From the NCBI GenBank assembly GCA_016710265.1, contig JADJJL010000007.1, positions 744,001-808,000 of the forward strand: DNA of 64,000 bases. Reading direction: 5' to 3'. Position numbers and translations under genes: made by a program. The stretch comes from Saprospiraceae bacterium. GTDB lineage: Bacteria; Bacteroidota; Bacteroidia; Chitinophagales; Saprospiraceae. The notes under the pieces were generated by a model. It was not told where the DNA came from, did not search any database, and worked only from the letters and a program-made list of their open reading frames with translations. Of the stretch, positions 1-8,946 are shown piece by piece. Position 1 is the stretch's first letter, and each line of letters starts with the position of its first letter.

Positions 1-1
1 A

Positions 2-598
2 GATTTTTACAACGATGATCCGGACATTGGTTTGGAATTACAAAAATTACAAGTGGGCTCGGCCAGATTTTTTGCAAATGCCATCAACACCAAAAGTACC
101 GGAGTTGACCTGGTGATTTCTAAAATATTTGATATGACCGAAGACTTTAAACTCAATTTGATTTTGACGGGTAATTACAGCAATATGGAAATTGATGCGG
201 TCAATGTTCCTGCTAAATTGCAAGGCAAGGAAGATTTTTTCCTAAGCAATCGCGAACGTTTGTTTATCCTTGCTTCCGCACCACCATTAAAAGCGAATTT
301 GAATTTACAATTCCAATACAGACAACATTCTTTGAATCTGCGATGCAGCTATTTTGACAAAATCACTCTTGAAGATTACATCGGAGAAATGGATATTTAT
401 GAAGCCAGAACGGTCTTAGATTTGAGCGCCACCTTTAAATTGACCAACAATTTCCAATGGACGCTAGGAGTTTCTAATTTATTAAATGCCTATCCTAGTC
501 CGCAGGATGCTGAAACTGAAGGTGGGGGTTTGTACGATGCAGTGCAGATGGGATTTAATGGAAGTTTTTTGTTTACGAAATTTTCTGTAAGATTTTAA
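2..598 (+). CDS. TonB-dependent receptor, C-terminal part (5' end outside window)
   Basis: The reading frame is open to the left edge (frame 2) and ends with TAA at 596-598, so only about the last 198 residues are present. The sequence is a run of amphipathic beta strands typical of the end of a TonB-dependent outer-membrane receptor barrel: alternating polar/hydrophobic segments, an FQWTLGVSNLLNAYP strand-turn (the N-L-L-N/D-x-x-Y-P type motif common near the receptor C-terminus) and a terminal strand ending in aromatic Phe (FSVRF), the usual C-terminal beta-barrel assembly signal. The substrate cannot be told from this fragment. The TTG at 32 is an internal codon, not the likely start. Family assignment is fairly sure; specificity is unknown. 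Confidence 0.75.
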   Translation, partial: DFYNDDPDIGLELQKLQVGSARFFANAINTKSTGVDLVISKIFDMTEDFKLNLILTGNYSNMEIDAVNVPAKLQGKEDFFLSNRERLFILASAPPLKANLNLQFQYRQHSLNLRCSYFDKITLEDYIGEMDIYEARTVLDLSATFKLTNNFQWTLGVSNLLNAYPSPQDAETEGGGLYDAVQMGFNGSFLFTKFSVRF

Positions 599-613
599 TT
601 TAAAACTGCCTAA

Positions 614-659
614 TGGCCGGAAAACATTTTGCACTACAAGCATTCATGTTTTTCGGCCA
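614..659. terminator. Long stem-loop after the receptor gene
   Basis: Positions 614-627 pair with 646-659 over 14 bp (one G-T wobble), with an 18-base loop. There is no T-run, so it may be a factor-assisted or bidirectional terminator lying between the receptor (+) and the convergent NO reductase (-). Terminator function is inferred from place and shape only. Confidence 0.4.
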
Positions 660-861
660 AAACGCAGTTTAACAAACAACTTACACGCTAACTATTTCAT
701 ATTTTTGGTTCCAATTTGGTAACCAAACAATTCAATTGCAATTACTTCCTTTTTTTTGTAATATAAAATTCAGCACTTAGCTAGCAAAGAAATAGAGACC
801 TACACTTATTCTGTCCCAGATCAGTGCTGAATCAAGTCAACAAACAAATAATTTTATTTAT

Positions 862-3243
862 TCAAATTACATTTTCCAATACTAGCTCCGGCTTGGCTTT
901 AGTCACTTGCTCTATATCCATTTCTTCAATTCTTGTTACTTTATCTTTGACTCGCGTCATTCTTGTCACAATAAAATAAGTTAGAGGAATTACACCACCA
1001 AAAAAGAAAAGGGAAGCCCCAATTCCTCTCATCCAGGTAAGTGAATTAAATATACCATAATCTACAAAATCCCTTGATCTTCCAAACCAAAGACCATTTT
1101 CTACCACTGCTTTAAATTGTATGGATCCAGCTGGAAATAAATCCAGTAGCACCATTAGCATCAATCCACCATTGATGGACCAAAAAGAGAAGTTGATCAA
1201 TTTCTTATTCCAAAAATTAGATTTAATCATTAACTTGGAGGCAAATAACAAAGCAGCAATTGAAACATTCCCATAAACTCCCATCAATGCAGCGTGAGCA
1301 TGGTTGACAGTAAGATAAGTACCATGTTCAAAATAATTCATAATCGGTAGATTGATAATGATCCCTAGAACGCCAGCGCCAAAAAAATTCCAAAAATTGA
1401 CCGCAATTAAAAATAAGAAAACTTCATTAAAACCAAAATTGTTGCCAAGTGATTGATGTTCTACTTCGCCTACTGCTATTTTGGGCATATTTTTAAATCT
1501 AAAAGCTTCCACTGTCAACAATATAAGAGGCACAAACTGCAAGGTCGAAAATACACTTCCCAAAGCCATGGTTGCAACTGGTTTGGCATTCCAATAAAAA
1601 TTATGTGAAATTCCCAATAATCCGGTACCAAGGAACAATAAAGTGGCAAAATAAACTACCCTGATAGCAGCTTGTCGACTTACCAATCCCATAAGTACCA
1701 TCAAATAACTGACGATAACTGTAATAAAAACTTCAAAGAATGCTTCTACCCACATATGAATAACCATCCATCTCCAAAAATCTGCAATGACGAAATTGGT
1801 TTCCGGCTTTGCAACAAATCCAGACAGAAAAAGTAATGGAATTCCAATGACAGAATACATGATCCATTTTGGTAAAGTCCAAGTTTCTCCCTTCACAAAT
1901 GCTGGTTTTAAACCTCTGTAAACCACTATGGCCCACAAAATAAAAATACCCATCAAAAGCACCTGATAAACTCTTCCAAAATCGACAAATTCCCAACCTT
2001 GATGGCCTAACCAACGCCACCATTCGCCCAACAATCCCAAAGGACCTAATACCATTCCAGTCAAAGACCCTGCCACTAAAACAATCAATGACCAAAACAA
2101 GACATTGACTAACTTCAATTGGCCAGGAATCTCTTTTTTAGAAAGTATGGGTAAAATAAAAATAGAGGATGCAATCCAACAGGTAGAGATCCAATATAAT
2201 GAAAGCATGAGATGCCAACTTCTCGAGATCGTCACCGGAAAATTTGTTATGTAGATTCCAATATAACCGAGCCAATTTAAAAAATCGTTGATCGTAACAA
2301 GGCCGCTGCTTACCTGGAGAAAAAATAAAAGTATCGCTACTAAAAAAAACTTATATGTTGCCTTTTGTGTAGCAGTTGGCTTAAATCCAGCAACCCTATC
2401 CACAGTAAATAAATCTCTTACAGGCGGCTTGAAAAATTTATTGGGTAGTTGGTTGTATTGACCTATATAATATAACACGATCCCACACATTAAGACAAAA
2501 GCCAAAAGACCCAAAACACTCCACAATATTACCGGAGAGGTAGGCGTATTTCCCGAACCAGGATCATAAGGCCAATTGTGGGTATAACTAAAATTTGTTC
2601 CAGGTCTTTCAGCAACACAGACCCATGCACCCCAATAAAAAAAACTAGCTAGATTTTCTACTTCAGCCCGGTCTGAGATGTATCCTTTGGGGGGAAAACC
2701 CTTTCCTTCATTTTTATCGATGTAAATATCTGTATAGTATTTTTTTAGCATAGTCAAAGCATAGGTCTGTGCAGCATTTAAAGGCACAAGGTTTTCAGTC
2801 TTCGTATATTTATTATCTTTCAATTCCTGTTTCACTTGCTCTTGAAATTGTTTACTTTCAAATTCAGTGGCTGGTCTATTAATTTTTAGAGAAAAATCAT
2901 TTATATAAAAATCATTCATATACCCTGAGATTAAATGCAAAGCTTCAGCGGTAAAATCCGGACCTCTTTGAGCTCCATCTCCAAAAAAACTTCCATATTC
3001 CATTAATGCATACTTATGAAAAACTTCCTGGCCCTTTTCAATGACTTTTTGATCGAAAAGGATCTTTCCATTTTCATCTTTAAAACCAGTCATTGGAGGG
3101 GCATCAATATATGTCTGAAATCCAATCATTCCAACACCCAACAAACTAATGACTAATATAAAAGTCAAAGGGGCCCACCAATTTTTGGTGTTCATAAAAT
3201 AGTCTATTTTATTTGGCAGAATATTGCCATTTTCATTTTTCAT
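862..3243 (-). CDS. norZ: Quinol-type nitric oxide reductase (qNOR-like, heme-copper superfamily)
   Basis: A 793-residue membrane enzyme expected to reduce 2 NO to N2O with quinol electrons. Order seen: first membrane helix at about 25-45, a periplasmic domain at about 46-235 with the family signature around RPGTNFSYTHNWPYDP (213-228), then about 13 helices of catalytic subunit. Recognisable ligands are H343 (low-spin heme, SWHLMLSLYW), H496 and E500 (HMWVEAFFEVF, FeB site and its glutamate), and H648/H650 (NHAHAALMGVYG, heme irons). The length matches fused single-subunit qNOR, not two-subunit cNOR. Oddity: the usual FeB His-His pair reads H547-N548 (SHNFYW), so one canonical FeB ligand is Asn. 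A -7-like TATCTTTA lies at 3284-3291. The gene stands alone; an Rrf2 regulator is 1.7 kb away. Superfamily is certain; exact NOR subgroup is open. Confidence 0.9.
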   Translation of the reverse strand: MKNENGNILPNKIDYFMNTKNWWAPLTFILVISLLGVGMIGFQTYIDAPPMTGFKDENGKILFDQKVIEKGQEVFHKYALMEYGSFFGDGAQRGPDFTAEALHLISGYMNDFYINDFSLKINRPATEFESKQFQEQVKQELKDNKYTKTENLVPLNAAQTYALTMLKKYYTDIYIDKNEGKGFPPKGYISDRAEVENLASFFYWGAWVCVAERPGTNFSYTHNWPYDPGSGNTPTSPVILWSVLGLLAFVLMCGIVLYYIGQYNQLPNKFFKPPVRDLFTVDRVAGFKPTATQKATYKFFLVAILLFFLQVSSGLVTINDFLNWLGYIGIYITNFPVTISRSWHLMLSLYWISTCWIASSIFILPILSKKEIPGQLKLVNVLFWSLIVLVAGSLTGMVLGPLGLLGEWWRWLGHQGWEFVDFGRVYQVLLMGIFILWAIVVYRGLKPAFVKGETWTLPKWIMYSVIGIPLLFLSGFVAKPETNFVIADFWRWMVIHMWVEAFFEVFITVIVSYLMVLMGLVSRQAAIRVVYFATLLFLGTGLLGISHNFYWNAKPVATMALGSVFSTLQFVPLILLTVEAFRFKNMPKIAVGEVEHQSLGNNFGFNEVFLFLIAVNFWNFFGAGVLGIIINLPIMNYFEHGTYLTVNHAHAALMGVYGNVSIAALLFASKLMIKSNFWNKKLINFSFWSINGGLMLMVLLDLFPAGSIQFKAVVENGLWFGRSRDFVDYGIFNSLTWMRGIGASLFFFGGVIPLTYFIVTRMTRVKDKVTRIEEMDIEQVTKAKPELVLENVI

Positions 3244-3461
3244 AAAAATATATTTATAAATTATTCCAATTCAAAATAAATAATAAAGATAGCGTCGCAC
3301 TATTTTTAGAATAAGATAGTTTCGTGGGGTTTGATCATGTAAATCACCTTTCGAATTTCAATATTCCAATAGAGATATACTAGCCATAACAATCTATTGA
3401 ATTCAAGATTTACAAATACAAACCGTTACAATGATGAATAACGAGTGATTCAAATCATGAT

Positions 3462-4859
3462 CTATTTACGCCATGGAAGTTCGAGGATTTTTTTGCCGGC
3501 ATAATACCCGATCCTAAGTCCTTCATCACTGTCCATTCTAAAATGCACTCCAAGCGGCAGACGAGAGTACCCATTCTCCGCAGCAGCTTCATGGAAGGAA
3601 TTATAATATCGTGGGGCACCAATAAACTCAAAACGACGCACATGACAGTTGTCTACAAAACTTCTGTTGTTTCCAAAAATATCCGTAAGTACAGATGCGG
3701 CAGAAGCGGCGAAACAAGCATGTCCTGAAGGATAAGCAGGAAACTCAGGAGTTAAACTTTTAACATTTCCATATGGAGCATTCAATATGGTACTCCAAGA
3801 AGGATCAATTTGCCGACGTATGTAATCAATGGGTCTAATTACATTGTAAATATATTTTGAATTCCATACCGCGATAGAAGCATCAGCCATGGCCATTCCC
3901 AACTTGGCATAAAGTTCAACGGCCCTATCAAGGTTAATTTTGTCAGCAATAATCATTTGATTTCCGATGGAAATTTGTCTTGCAGCTGGTTCAAAGGTCA
4001 ATTCAAAAATATCATCACTCCAAAATTCCGCAATCCAACGGTCTTCAAAGCTTGCATTTTGAGCCAACAATTTTGTTTCAGTTGCTTGTTGATAAAATCT
4101 TGAATTAGGATCTTCACTATAAGGTATAGGTGGTTTGGCAATTAATTCGGATCCACTAAGGGCAAATGGTCTGACTTGTCCCCAATATGGAAATAAGGCT
4201 CTGGTAAAGTCTGGAAAAGTAGGTTGCCATAATTTTTCTCCATTTGGCCCAACTGCTGGTGGTATATAGCTAGAAGGTCTTGGATTATTATAAGCTTCGT
4301 GTCCGGCAAGATCTGAGGCACTATATCTATAAACTTCTTCAGCTACCAATTTGCCAAATGTTCTGGATCTATTCAATACTTCTTCTTCTTGCTCTAACAG
4401 GAACTGATTGTGAAACTTGGCTTCTAATTGTTCAATTTTTGCAAAATCAGCTGATTTGATATGGGGATAAAATAATCGGAAAGATGTTGCAAGACTGGCG
4501 TTAACAGATGCCGGCCAATAATAAAGTTTCCCTGGCGACACCGTTGGAAGATTTAAGTATGGATAAATTGATCTCATGCTGTTATAATCTGGCATACCTG
4601 GCAAAACAGATTCATATGCTGCTATTCCTACGTACGCCATCATTCTTGCGGCAGCTGGAGGGCGATACCCTGGTGCATAGCGATCAATATCTAACATCAA
4701 TTGATACCAAGCCAAGGGAACTTCAGCATTATATTCGTTTGCGGGTATTAGGGTATTATTTGGCTCGGTCGAACTATCTTTACGGCATGATACTATCAAG
4801 AATAAGCTCAAAAAGACCAAATAAAAACATAGATTCAAAGAAAGTGATAATTTTTTCAT
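3462..4859 (-). CDS. Vanadium-dependent haloperoxidase / PAP2-type lipoprotein
   Basis: 465 residues with a lipoprotein signal (lipobox Cys at residue 25), so probably lipid-anchored on the periplasmic or outer face. The C-terminal half carries the vanadate/phosphate pocket of the PAP2-haloperoxidase superfamily: an RPIDYIR segment, PSGH at 377-380 and SR-x3-LGVHFRMDSD around 432-444, where His439 would be the apical vanadate ligand or phosphatase catalytic His. These residues are intact, so an active enzyme is likely, but sequence alone does not separate halide oxidation from acid phosphatase activity. It has its own good promoter (4882-4914) and is divergent from the Rrf2 gene. No halogenation or biosynthetic partner genes are nearby. 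Confidence 0.85.
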   Translation of the reverse strand: MKKLSLSLNLCFYLVFLSLFLIVSCRKDSSTEPNNTLIPANEYNAEVPLAWYQLMLDIDRYAPGYRPPAAARMMAYVGIAAYESVLPGMPDYNSMRSIYPYLNLPTVSPGKLYYWPASVNASLATSFRLFYPHIKSADFAKIEQLEAKFHNQFLLEQEEEVLNRSRTFGKLVAEEVYRYSASDLAGHEAYNNPRPSSYIPPAVGPNGEKLWQPTFPDFTRALFPYWGQVRPFALSGSELIAKPPIPYSEDPNSRFYQQATETKLLAQNASFEDRWIAEFWSDDIFELTFEPAARQISIGNQMIIADKINLDRAVELYAKLGMAMADASIAVWNSKYIYNVIRPIDYIRRQIDPSWSTILNAPYGNVKSLTPEFPAYPSGHACFAASAASVLTDIFGNNRSFVDNCHVRRFEFIGAPRYYNSFHEAAAENGYSRLPLGVHFRMDSDEGLRIGYYAGKKILELPWRK

Positions 4860-4881
4860 AAATATGTAATTTAATTAAGGA

Positions 4882-4914
4882 CAAATGTATCTTCTATTAT
4901 TTAAACTTTCCAAA
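4882..4914 (-). promoter_or_regulatory. Bacteroidota-type promoter of the haloperoxidase gene
   Basis: On the minus strand, TTTG (4911-4914) is followed after 21 bases by TACATTTG (4882-4889), matching the Bacteroidota -33/-7 consensus TTTG-n19-21-TAnnTTTG. It sits 23 bases ahead of the start codon at 4859 and within the divergent gap to the Rrf2 gene, so one regulator site here could affect both genes (inference). Confidence 0.6.
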
Positions 4915-4957
4915 TTAATTTAAAAATATTTAAACATTTATTTATCAATAATATATA

Positions 4958-5449
4958 ATGTTCTCTAAAACAACTGAATATGCCTTAAGGGCGATTATCT
5001 ATCTGGCAAAGCACAGTGACATAAATTACAAAATAGGCATTGCGACGGTGGCCTCTGCGATTGATGCACCGAAGTCGTTTACAGCAAAAATACTTCAAAA
5101 ATTGACCAAAGACAATTTCCCAATATCCTCAATACCCGGCCCTAACGGAGGATTGTATATGACGATGGAAGGAAAAAATACGACGGTTTTACAGGTTTTA
5201 GAGTTATTAAATGAGGATCATGTAATCAACAAATGTGTTCTAGGTCTGCAAGAATGCAATGAAGAAACACCGTGCCCTATGCATGCTCGTTATAAATTGA
5301 TTAAACCATTGCTCCAGGATATGTTTATCACTAAAACTTTGAATGATTTAGCCCTTGAATTGGATCACAGGATCAGATTAAACAACAGTATACTTCCACT
5401 TAAAACCGAAAAGAAACGCAACAAAACTCCAACCAAACCCGAAAAATAA
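4958..5449 (+). CDS. Rrf2-family transcriptional regulator with three cysteines
   Basis: 163 residues. The N-terminus (MFSKTTEYALRAIIYLA) and the winged-helix segment with GPNGGLYM around 61-68 are typical of Rrf2 proteins. Cys93, Cys100 and Cys106 (C-x6-C-x5-C) match the cysteine cluster that binds an Fe-S cluster in IscR and the NO sensor NsrR. The tail from about 140 is basic and low-complexity. It is divergent from the haloperoxidase and lies 1.7 kb from the NO reductase, so an NsrR-like NO-sensing role is plausible. The lack of any isc/suf genes nearby argues mildly against an IscR role. Family is sure; the signal sensed is inferred. Confidence 0.9.
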   Translation: MFSKTTEYALRAIIYLAKHSDINYKIGIATVASAIDAPKSFTAKILQKLTKDNFPISSIPGPNGGLYMTMEGKNTTVLQVLELLNEDHVINKCVLGLQECNEETPCPMHARYKLIKPLLQDMFITKTLNDLALELDHRIRLNNSILPLKTEKKRNKTPTKPEK

Positions 5450-5497
5450 AAGATCACTTGTAATGTGATATCTCAAAATGCTTGATTTTAAGGTTCG

Positions 5498-7507
5498 CTA
5501 AACTACCATACATTGGTCATTGGTGCAATAACGATCTCCCAATACATCCTCACCTAAATCTATATGAGCAGATTGGCCAATTTTTCCCAATAGTTCCTGA
5601 AATTTGTCTTTAGTGATAGCTTCATAGGGCATCTGAGCATAAGCAAATTTTTCCAATCGAGGCAGAAAGCTAATAGATTTTAAATCATATCTGTAAAAAT
5701 CCAATACAGCTTTGATTTGATCAGCTTCTTCTGACTTAAAACTAACCGTAGAGGATACCTGATTATCTGACCAATACTTTTGCAAAAAAGCAGACAAAGC
5801 TACTTGTTCCCAAATAGTCACTTCATCCAAATTTCTTCCCGGATTATAGATGGGAAAAGACACTACCCATGAAGATGAATCCACCATATCGGGTTCCATT
5901 TCAAAACCTGATGATTTTAAGACCGGGAGCAAATATGAATCTACAGCGATACGAATTCTACGGATGTAGTACGTAAATTCCGGATAATGAACACCAGGAT
6001 TCACACCAGCCAAAAGGCTTACAGTTCCACTTGGCTTAACGCTGGTTGTTTTGATGCTTTTGGGAACACACAACCAAGATGAATAAATAATGTCCCAATT
6101 TTGTATCACCTGGTAACCGCTGACCAGCCATTTTCGTAAAGTTTCAAGATTTTGTGTTTCTAAAAAATTACTAATTCCTGAAACCGAAGTCCCTATTCTC
6201 CTATTCCTTTTTTGGACTCTGTTTGATTCAGGCCAAGTGGTAGTAGCCAGTGTCGCAGTTTTACCCAAGAGATAAGCAAATTTTAAAGTTCTTAAGAAAT
6301 CTTCAAGCGAACTGGCTCGCGATGGAAAAGTTTCTACCAAACAGCATAATTCAAAGCTTTCAAGTGTCTGTTCTCCACACGGATTGGTCCCTTCCGCCTT
6401 AATATCCTTATGATCCGGTGGAGCGCACATGCGAGAGTAAGCCCTGATGTTGTCCATAAAAATATACCCAGGTTCCCCATTTTTGATGGTTTGAGCCACC
6501 GCACCTGTCAGATCTGTTTCCATGTCAGCCACAATGCTATTATTGGATGTCCAACCAAATGAAGCTCGATACGCCATGCTACCTTCATAATCCTGTTTTT
6601 CTGCATTCCATTGATAATCCTTCAGTTTTTCGTACTCATCATTGGAAGCAGGACCCAATGCAATCTGGGCTGTCCTCCTCACATTTCCTGCCACGACACA
6701 CTGACCAATCAAATTCATAATGTCCACAATATTGGTAATACCAATGGGCTGACCATCTGCGCCACTAAGCATGTTATTTATACTCTGATGTAATTCCATC
6801 AAAGGAATAGGACCAGATGACTTTCCACCAAAACCTTTGATCGGTTCTCCCGATTTCCTAATCAGCGAATAATCAAAACAAACCTGACTTGAAGCTATTC
6901 CTGTAAAGTGCATTGAAAAGAAAGAACGAAGCAAGATTCTAAGACTTTCAACCCAACCCTCGCGTGAATCAGGAACTTGATAAAAAAGCTTACCCTTGGC
7001 AACAGGTGACTGAATTACAATACCTCCTGCACCTTTGACATCAAAGCCGACGCCCACTCCTACCATGCTCATATCCATCATAAAAGCAAATGGTTTTAGT
7101 GAATTTTCAAGAGAACTGGAAATAGAGGATGTTGAAACAAATGCACAATTGAACAAGGCTTGACCAATCTTTTTGGTATGGACCAATTCTGTTCCTAAAG
7201 CCCATAACATCCTACCTGGAGGTAAAAACTTCATTTTAAACATTCGATCGTACATTTCTTCTGCAGAGGCATTGGCCTTGAGATCATTCCAACCTAGCTC
7301 ATTCAACAAAATATGCTCCTTTTGAATGCTGTAAGCTCCTTCTACTACTCGCCGAACGGTTTCATACCATGCCTCCTTAGTACCATCCTCTTTGAGTCTG
7401 GAGTAAGTCCTGTAATAGGTCACCATTCCAAGTCCATTAAAACCAAATTCAGGACTAATATATCTGTATTTTTCTACAAATGATTCGGAAAGTTTAAATA
7501 TTAGCAT
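5498..7507 (-). CDS. rtpR: Adenosylcobalamin-dependent ribonucleoside-triphosphate reductase (class II)
   Basis: 669 residues resembling the monomeric B12-dependent reductase of Lactobacillus leichmannii, which makes deoxynucleotides with or without oxygen. The start (GLGMVTYYRTYSR, 25-37) and REGWVESLR segment are family hallmarks. Catalytic residues are in place: Cys121 and Cys388/389 as the redox pair, NPCGE with Cys377 (thiyl radical) and Glu379, and a C-terminal shuttle pair Cys661/Cys666 (CTNDQC). It is a little shorter than the 739-residue enzyme. A promoter with a perfect palindrome is upstream (7552-7611); I see no cobalamin riboswitch there. It implies that the cell makes or imports B12. 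It is convergent with the Rrf2 gene. Confidence 0.93.
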   Translation of the reverse strand: MLIFKLSESFVEKYRYISPEFGFNGLGMVTYYRTYSRLKEDGTKEAWYETVRRVVEGAYSIQKEHILLNELGWNDLKANASAEEMYDRMFKMKFLPPGRMLWALGTELVHTKKIGQALFNCAFVSTSSISSSLENSLKPFAFMMDMSMVGVGVGFDVKGAGGIVIQSPVAKGKLFYQVPDSREGWVESLRILLRSFFSMHFTGIASSQVCFDYSLIRKSGEPIKGFGGKSSGPIPLMELHQSINNMLSGADGQPIGITNIVDIMNLIGQCVVAGNVRRTAQIALGPASNDEYEKLKDYQWNAEKQDYEGSMAYRASFGWTSNNSIVADMETDLTGAVAQTIKNGEPGYIFMDNIRAYSRMCAPPDHKDIKAEGTNPCGEQTLESFELCCLVETFPSRASSLEDFLRTLKFAYLLGKTATLATTTWPESNRVQKRNRRIGTSVSGISNFLETQNLETLRKWLVSGYQVIQNWDIIYSSWLCVPKSIKTTSVKPSGTVSLLAGVNPGVHYPEFTYYIRRIRIAVDSYLLPVLKSSGFEMEPDMVDSSSWVVSFPIYNPGRNLDEVTIWEQVALSAFLQKYWSDNQVSSTVSFKSEEADQIKAVLDFYRYDLKSISFLPRLEKFAYAQMPYEAITKDKFQELLGKIGQSAHIDLGEDVLGDRYCTNDQCMVV

Positions 7508-7551
7508 ATTTTATTTTACATTTAATGATTAATCAATTATTAAGATACATT

Positions 7552-7577
7552 TAATAAAGACCATAATGTCTTTATTA
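7552..7577. promoter_or_regulatory. Perfect 10-bp palindrome at the rtpR transcription start region
   Basis: TAATAAAGAC (7552-7561) pairs perfectly with GTCTTTATTA (7568-7577) across a 6-base spacer. It lies just downstream of the rtpR -7 element (7583-7590) and 45-70 bases before the start codon, a position suited to a repressor operator or a 5' mRNA hairpin. It does not look like an NrdR box. Confidence 0.45.
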
Positions 7578-7582
7578 TAGCA

Positions 7583-7611
7583 CAAATATATTAATATTTT
7601 TAATATGCAAA
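7583..7611 (-). promoter_or_regulatory. Promoter of rtpR
   Basis: Minus-strand TTTG (7608-7611), 17 bases, then TATATTTG (7583-7590) fits the Bacteroidota promoter pattern with slightly short spacing. The surrounding 7508-7805 gap is otherwise very AT-rich and holds no gene I can support. Confidence 0.5.
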
Positions 7612-7805
7612 TTTATTATCATATAAAATCTAAAATAATCGTTGATTTAATATTTATTTTAAATTAATATAATTCAATTATACTGCTGTTTTAATGTACT
7701 TTACACATATTATTAATTAATATTTATTACTTATTGCAATTATTTTTGAAAACTAATTTCTTAAAATTCATTTTTAAAGATATTTTTGTCCTTTATTTAA
7801 ATCAT

Positions 7806-8351
7806 ATGAAAATAATTGTACTTATTCCTTTTTTTTGTCTTATCTTCCTGCCAGCCTTCCTTTTTGGGCAACAGGACAGCACCAAACATCCAATTTATAA
7901 AAGCGAAGTTTTACTGGGTTTTCATGTCGGAATCGTGCAACCCGTATTCAGCGTACAGCGTGGAAATTTAAATTGGCTTGACCGGTTTGACTTATATTCC
8001 ATTGGATTTCCTATAGGACTTACTTTAAATACCGGCGGTAAACTACTTTTTGATTTTGAACTCGTCCCATTTATTCACCCGTATCTCCAGTCAGAACAAG
8101 CTTATATAGTCCATTTATTAATTCATCCCGGGGTATTGCTCCCGATGGGACATGGGTGGACTCTTGGACTACGTGCCGCTTTTGAAGCTGGAGTCAATCA
8201 ATTTGGATTTACTCCATTGCTTAACAAAGGGTTTAAAATGAAATCTGGGAAAGTGTTGTTTTTTGAATTGGTCCTGCCTGCCAGATTTGGCCCACAGAAA
8301 GAATCAGGATATACTCAGGTAGCTGGTTTACATTTTGGCATTGGCTTTTAA
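7806..8351 (+). CDS. Small secreted protein, probable outer-membrane beta-barrel
   Basis: 181 residues from the ATG at 7806, which gives a clean signal peptide (MKIIVLIPFFCLIFLPAFLFG, then QQDST). An in-frame TTG at 7734 would add 24 residues before this signal and is unlikely. The mature part has short alternating strands with many Gly, Phe and Pro (LLGFHVGIVQPVFSVQRGN, VAGLHFGIGF), ends in Phe, and resembles small outer-membrane beta-barrels of Bacteroidota. I do not recognise a named family. It is convergent with the accessory operon that ends at 8435. Confidence 0.6.
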   Translation: MKIIVLIPFFCLIFLPAFLFGQQDSTKHPIYKSEVLLGFHVGIVQPVFSVQRGNLNWLDRFDLYSIGFPIGLTLNTGGKLLFDFELVPFIHPYLQSEQAYIVHLLIHPGVLLPMGHGWTLGLRAAFEAGVNQFGFTPLLNKGFKMKSGKVLFFELVLPARFGPQKESGYTQVAGLHFGIGF

Positions 8352-8434
8352 ATATTTTGTATAAATGTCCATTTTAAAATGTGGGAAGAATTTTGTAGGC
8401 CTCATTGGGCAAATTTATTAATTAATTTAATACA

Positions 8435-8929
8435 TTAATCGGCTTCGTCTCTTTCAGCATTATTTTTTTCTGATGCAGGAACATTATTTCCACTTCTGAT
8501 TTCGGTGTGTCTGATTTCACCGCCTGTTGTGCCTGTCTGTTTAGCAAAAAATAATACCACAAAAGCAAAAAACAAAGTCCCAATTGAAATTATGGAAGAA
8601 AAGGTTTTTTGCTTAAAGCTTGCCCAAAGACCAAGCAAAGAAATGCCTGCTAAAATATAAGAAAGTATAGCGAATGTCTCAGCCGTTTTCTCGTGACTTT
8701 CGATGTAGTTCTCAGCAACTCCGCTTATTTTTTCTGCAACTTCTTCTGCTCCTTCACCTGTTGACATAGCAACAATTGCAGCTAATGCACCCAAAATAAA
8801 AATCATAAAAGCCGTTCTTTTAATCGCCTCTGATTTTGAGATAAGTCCTGTAACCATTATGATTACTCCCACCAAAGGAAAAATGATTGGTAAATGATTT
8901 ACCACTAAATGCCAATGTGCTAAATTCAT
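8435..8929 (-). CDS. DUF2231-like four-helix membrane protein
   Basis: 164 residues with four hydrophobic helices and a charged C-terminal tail. The N-terminus MNLAHWHLVVNHLPIIFPLVG fits the DUF2231 pattern (H-x-x-x-N/V-H-x-P) in which the histidines could bind heme or metal; that role is not proven for the family. It is the last gene of the 11915-8435 operon, 17 bases after the VIT-type transporter, which suggests a shared metal or redox role (inference). Confidence 0.6.
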   Translation of the reverse strand: MNLAHWHLVVNHLPIIFPLVGVIIMVTGLISKSEAIKRTAFMIFILGALAAIVAMSTGEGAEEVAEKISGVAENYIESHEKTAETFAILSYILAGISLLGLWASFKQKTFSSIISIGTLFFAFVVLFFAKQTGTTGGEIRHTEIRSGNNVPASEKNNAERDEAD

Positions 8930-8946
8930 ATTATAATGTTTTTAAA

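Noticed and set aside
3331..3346. TTGATCATGTAAATCA upstream of the NO reductase as an FNR/DNR-type site.
   Set aside because: Half-sites TGAT/ATCA are 7 bases apart instead of 4, so it does not match an FNR box.
3446..3457. TGATT-CA-AATCA palindrome close to the end of the haloperoxidase gene.
   Set aside because: Short, AT-rich and about 200 bases from the NO reductase start; no repeat of it elsewhere.
5453..5469. ATCAC/GTGAT hairpin between the Rrf2 gene and rtpR as a terminator.
   Set aside because: Only a 5-bp stem and no T-run.
7508..7733. Cobalamin riboswitch ahead of rtpR.
   Set aside because: Region is extremely AT-rich and lacks the conserved B12 box; only a palindrome and promoter are seen.
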